The translations under genes and the position numbers were made by a program. Positions 62,333 to 64,000 of a stretch of DNA of 64,000 nucleotides are shown here, in pieces. Within the stretch, counting starts at the first letter, position 1. Each line of letters begins with the position of its first letter. The DNA is from Allostreptomyces psammosilenae (GTDB lineage Bacteria; Actinomycetota; Actinomycetes; Streptomycetales; Streptomycetaceae), in contig NZ_JACBZD010000002.1 in NCBI RefSeq assembly GCF_013407765.1, forward strand, positions 506,001-570,000. Direction: 5' to 3'. A model generated the notes under the pieces. The model searched no databases. It saw only the letters and a program-made list of their open reading frames with translations, and was not told where the DNA came from.

Positions 62333-63946
62333 ATGGCAACCAACACACCAGCGAGCACACCACAGGCTCCACCCGAACAGGCGGTGCTCACCCCCCGCGA
62401 GATCCTCGTCGCGATGAGCGGCCTGGTCATCGCGATGCTGCTCGCCATGCTGGACAACATGATCGTGGCGCCGGCGCTGCCCACGATCGTCGGGGACCTC
62501 GGCGGTCTGGACCGCCTCGCGTGGGTGACCACGGCCTACATCCTGGCCTCCACGGCGGCCACCCCGATCTGGGGCAAGCTCGGCGACCTCTACGGCCGCA
62601 AGGGCGTCTTCATGTCCGCGGTGGTCATCTTCCTGGTCGGCTCCGCGCTGTGCGGCGTCGCACAGGACATGAACCAGCTCATCGCCTTCCGCGCCCTCCA
62701 GGGCCTGGGGGCGGGCGGTCTGATGGTCGGCGTCATGGCGATCATCGGCGAGATGGTCCCGCCCCGGGAGCGCGGGCGCTACCAGGGCGTGATGGCGGCC
62801 GTGATGCCCATCGCCATGATCGGCGGCCCGCTGGTCGGCGGCTTCATCACCGACAACCTCAACTGGCGCTGGGCCTTCTACGTCAACCTGCCGCTGGGCG
62901 CCGTCGCGCTCGCCGTGATCTGGTTCACCCTCAAGCTGCCCCGCCGGACGCGCGCCGGCGGGCGGGCGAGCATCGACTGGTCCGGCGCCGCGCTGCTCAC
63001 CCTGTGGATCACCACGCTGGTGCTGATCACCAGCTGGGGCGGGACGGAGTACGCGTGGGGCTCGGGCCGGATCATCGGGCTGGGCGTGGTCACCGTGCTG
63101 GGCTTCGTCGCCTTCCTGATAGTGGAGCGGCGGGCGGTGGAGCCGGTCATGCCGCTGAGCGTGTTCCGCAACGCGAACTTCTCGCTCGCCGGCGCCCTCA
63201 GCTTCATCGTCGGCTTCGCGATGTTCGGCGGGGTGACCTTCCTGCCGCAGTTCCAGCAGTTCGTCCAGGGCTCCTCGGCCACCAACAGCGGCCTGCTGCT
63301 GATGCCGATGATGATCTCCGCGATGGCGGTCTCGGTGGCCGGCGGCCTGCTGATCACCCGCACCGGCCGCTACCGGGCCCTGCCGATCGCCGGCGGCGCC
63401 CTGCTGACCGCCGGGCTGGCGCTGATGTCCACGATGGAGCTCGACACCTCGCGGACCACCAGCGCCCTCTACATGATCGTGCTGGGCGCCGGCATGGGCT
63501 GCCTGATGCAGACCACCATGCTCATCGCGCAGAACAGCGTCGCGCTGCGGGACATGGGCGCCGCCACCGGCGCCTCCACCTTCCTGCGCAACATGGGCGG
63601 CTCGCTCGGCGTCTCCCTGCTGGGGTCGCTCTACACCAACCGCCTGCGGGACTCCCTGGAGGCCCAGGGCGGCGGCGCGGCGGCCGGCACGGAGGGGCTG
63701 GGGTCGATCGCGGAGGTCACCCCGGAGGTGCTGCGCCAGATGGCCGAGCCCGTCCGGCACGCCTTCCAGGTCGCGGTGACCGAGGGCATCCAGGTCGTCT
63801 TCGTCGGCAGCGCGGTGGTGGCGGCCGTGGGCTTCGTGCTGGCCTGGTTCATCCGCCACGTCCCGCTGCGCGGCTCGGGCCCGGCGCCCTCCGCGCCCCG
63901 GCAGGACGATCCGGTGCCGGTCGAGGCGGGCGCCGCGAAGGGCTGA
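62333..63946 (+). CDS. MFS transporter, DHA2 family
   Basis: 537 residues, 14 membrane segments. MLDNMIVAPALPTIVGDLGG (motif D1), GKLGDLYGRKGVFMSAV (motif A), FRALQGLGAGGLMVGVMAII (motif B) and GVMAAVMPIAMIGGPLVGGFI (motif C). ATG with family-typical start. Export of drugs; controlled by the divergent TetR. Relative of the other DHA2 pump at 44-45.6 kb but not a close duplicate. Confidence 0.94.
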   Translation: MATNTPASTPQAPPEQAVLTPREILVAMSGLVIAMLLAMLDNMIVAPALPTIVGDLGGLDRLAWVTTAYILASTAATPIWGKLGDLYGRKGVFMSAVVIFLVGSALCGVAQDMNQLIAFRALQGLGAGGLMVGVMAIIGEMVPPRERGRYQGVMAAVMPIAMIGGPLVGGFITDNLNWRWAFYVNLPLGAVALAVIWFTLKLPRRTRAGGRASIDWSGAALLTLWITTLVLITSWGGTEYAWGSGRIIGLGVVTVLGFVAFLIVERRAVEPVMPLSVFRNANFSLAGALSFIVGFAMFGGVTFLPQFQQFVQGSSATNSGLLLMPMMISAMAVSVAGGLLITRTGRYRALPIAGGALLTAGLALMSTMELDTSRTTSALYMIVLGAGMGCLMQTTMLIAQNSVALRDMGAATGASTFLRNMGGSLGVSLLGSLYTNRLRDSLEAQGGGAAAGTEGLGSIAEVTPEVLRQMAEPVRHAFQVAVTEGIQVVFVGSAVVAAVGFVLAWFIRHVPLRGSGPAPSAPRQDDPVPVEAGAAKG

Positions 63947-64000
63947 CCCGGGCGGTCCGGACGGCCTGACCCGTCCGGACGGCCGAGCGGGGGAACCGCA
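63947..64000. other. Window end, no feature
   Basis: 54 bases after the MFS stop; GTCCGGACGGCCTGACCCGTCCGGACGG contains a GTCCGGACGG direct repeat that may start a terminator. Too short to judge. Confidence 0.3.

Overview
This is a very GC-rich (clearly above 70% by eye) actinobacterial chromosome segment, almost certainly from Streptomyces or a close relative in the Streptomycetaceae. The evidence is codon use with G/C at nearly every third position, frequent GTG starts, ATGA/GTGA stop-start overlaps, and typical streptomycete gene families: streptophobe-type membrane protein, WhiJ-like XRE/DUF397/ATPase triad, DUF574 methyltransferases, DUF6350, DUF5682, TIGR04222, DUF3017. The primary-metabolism backbone sucC-sucD ... 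DUF6350 - purN-purH ... folD-DUF3017 is the order I remember from Streptomyces core chromosomes. No rRNA, tRNA, CRISPR array, transposase or phage gene was recognised.

Layout. 1-4.5 kb: minus-strand operon of ABC ATPase, permease, streptophobe-like membrane protein and a cut-off OmpR-type response regulator, headed by three 7-bp direct repeats at 11-bp phase. 4.8-7.8 kb: two tandemly duplicated PPOX flavin/F420-split-barrel genes and a catalase, each with the same sigma-B-like promoter (GNNT-N15-GGGTA). 8-13.2 kb: MoxR ATPase, DUF5682 protein and VWA protein in a tightly coupled operon. 13.3-17.7 kb: iron-siderophore importer (lipoprotein on minus, two permeases and ATPase on plus) with iron boxes. 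17.6-20.5 kb: FAD monooxygenase with divergent TetR and a long palindromic operator; PAP2 phosphatase. 20.9-26 kb: WhiJ-like triad, then a 73-aa protein, DUF6879, a second XRE regulator, a 37-residue Pro-rich peptide and a PCMT-like methyltransferase. 26-29 kb: glycosyltransferase, secreted two-repeat protein and MarR. 29-32.2 kb: two TIGR04222 membrane proteins with Gly/Cys tails, a DUF692 (MNIO) enzyme and its small partner, a RiPP-like system. 32.2-39 kb: FG-GAP secreted protein, then glyA behind a ZTP-type riboswitch and flanked by two DUF574 methyltransferases, and a GNAT-like protein. 39.6-43.9 kb: sucCD and transketolase. 44-49.9 kb: MFS pump with MarR, a membrane-anchored sigma-like protein, and DUF6350. 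49.9-51.8 kb: repeat-rich intergenic DNA and a small membrane protein. 51.8-54.1 kb: purN-purH. 54.2-58.7 kb: PLP decarboxylase with Lrp/AsnC regulator, RDD, DUF2752 and DUF4190 proteins. 59.9-64 kb: folD, DUF3017, TetR and a DHA2 MFS pump.

How genes work together. glyA, folD, purN and purH all serve one-carbon/purine metabolism; the ZTP-type leader at glyA fits this. sucCD is a TCA step and carries a Crp-like site. Oxidative stress genes share one promoter type. Several drug/transport modules show a standard regulator-operator-target design (TetR/FMO, MarR/secreted protein, TetR/MFS).

Most interesting items: the MNIO/TIGR04222 operon, the MoxR-DUF5682-VWA operon whose middle protein carries TraB/EreA-like histidine motifs, the 37-residue peptide coupled to a PCMT-like methyltransferase, and a dispersed intergenic repeat with a covarying hairpin that ends in a DnaA-box-like sequence.
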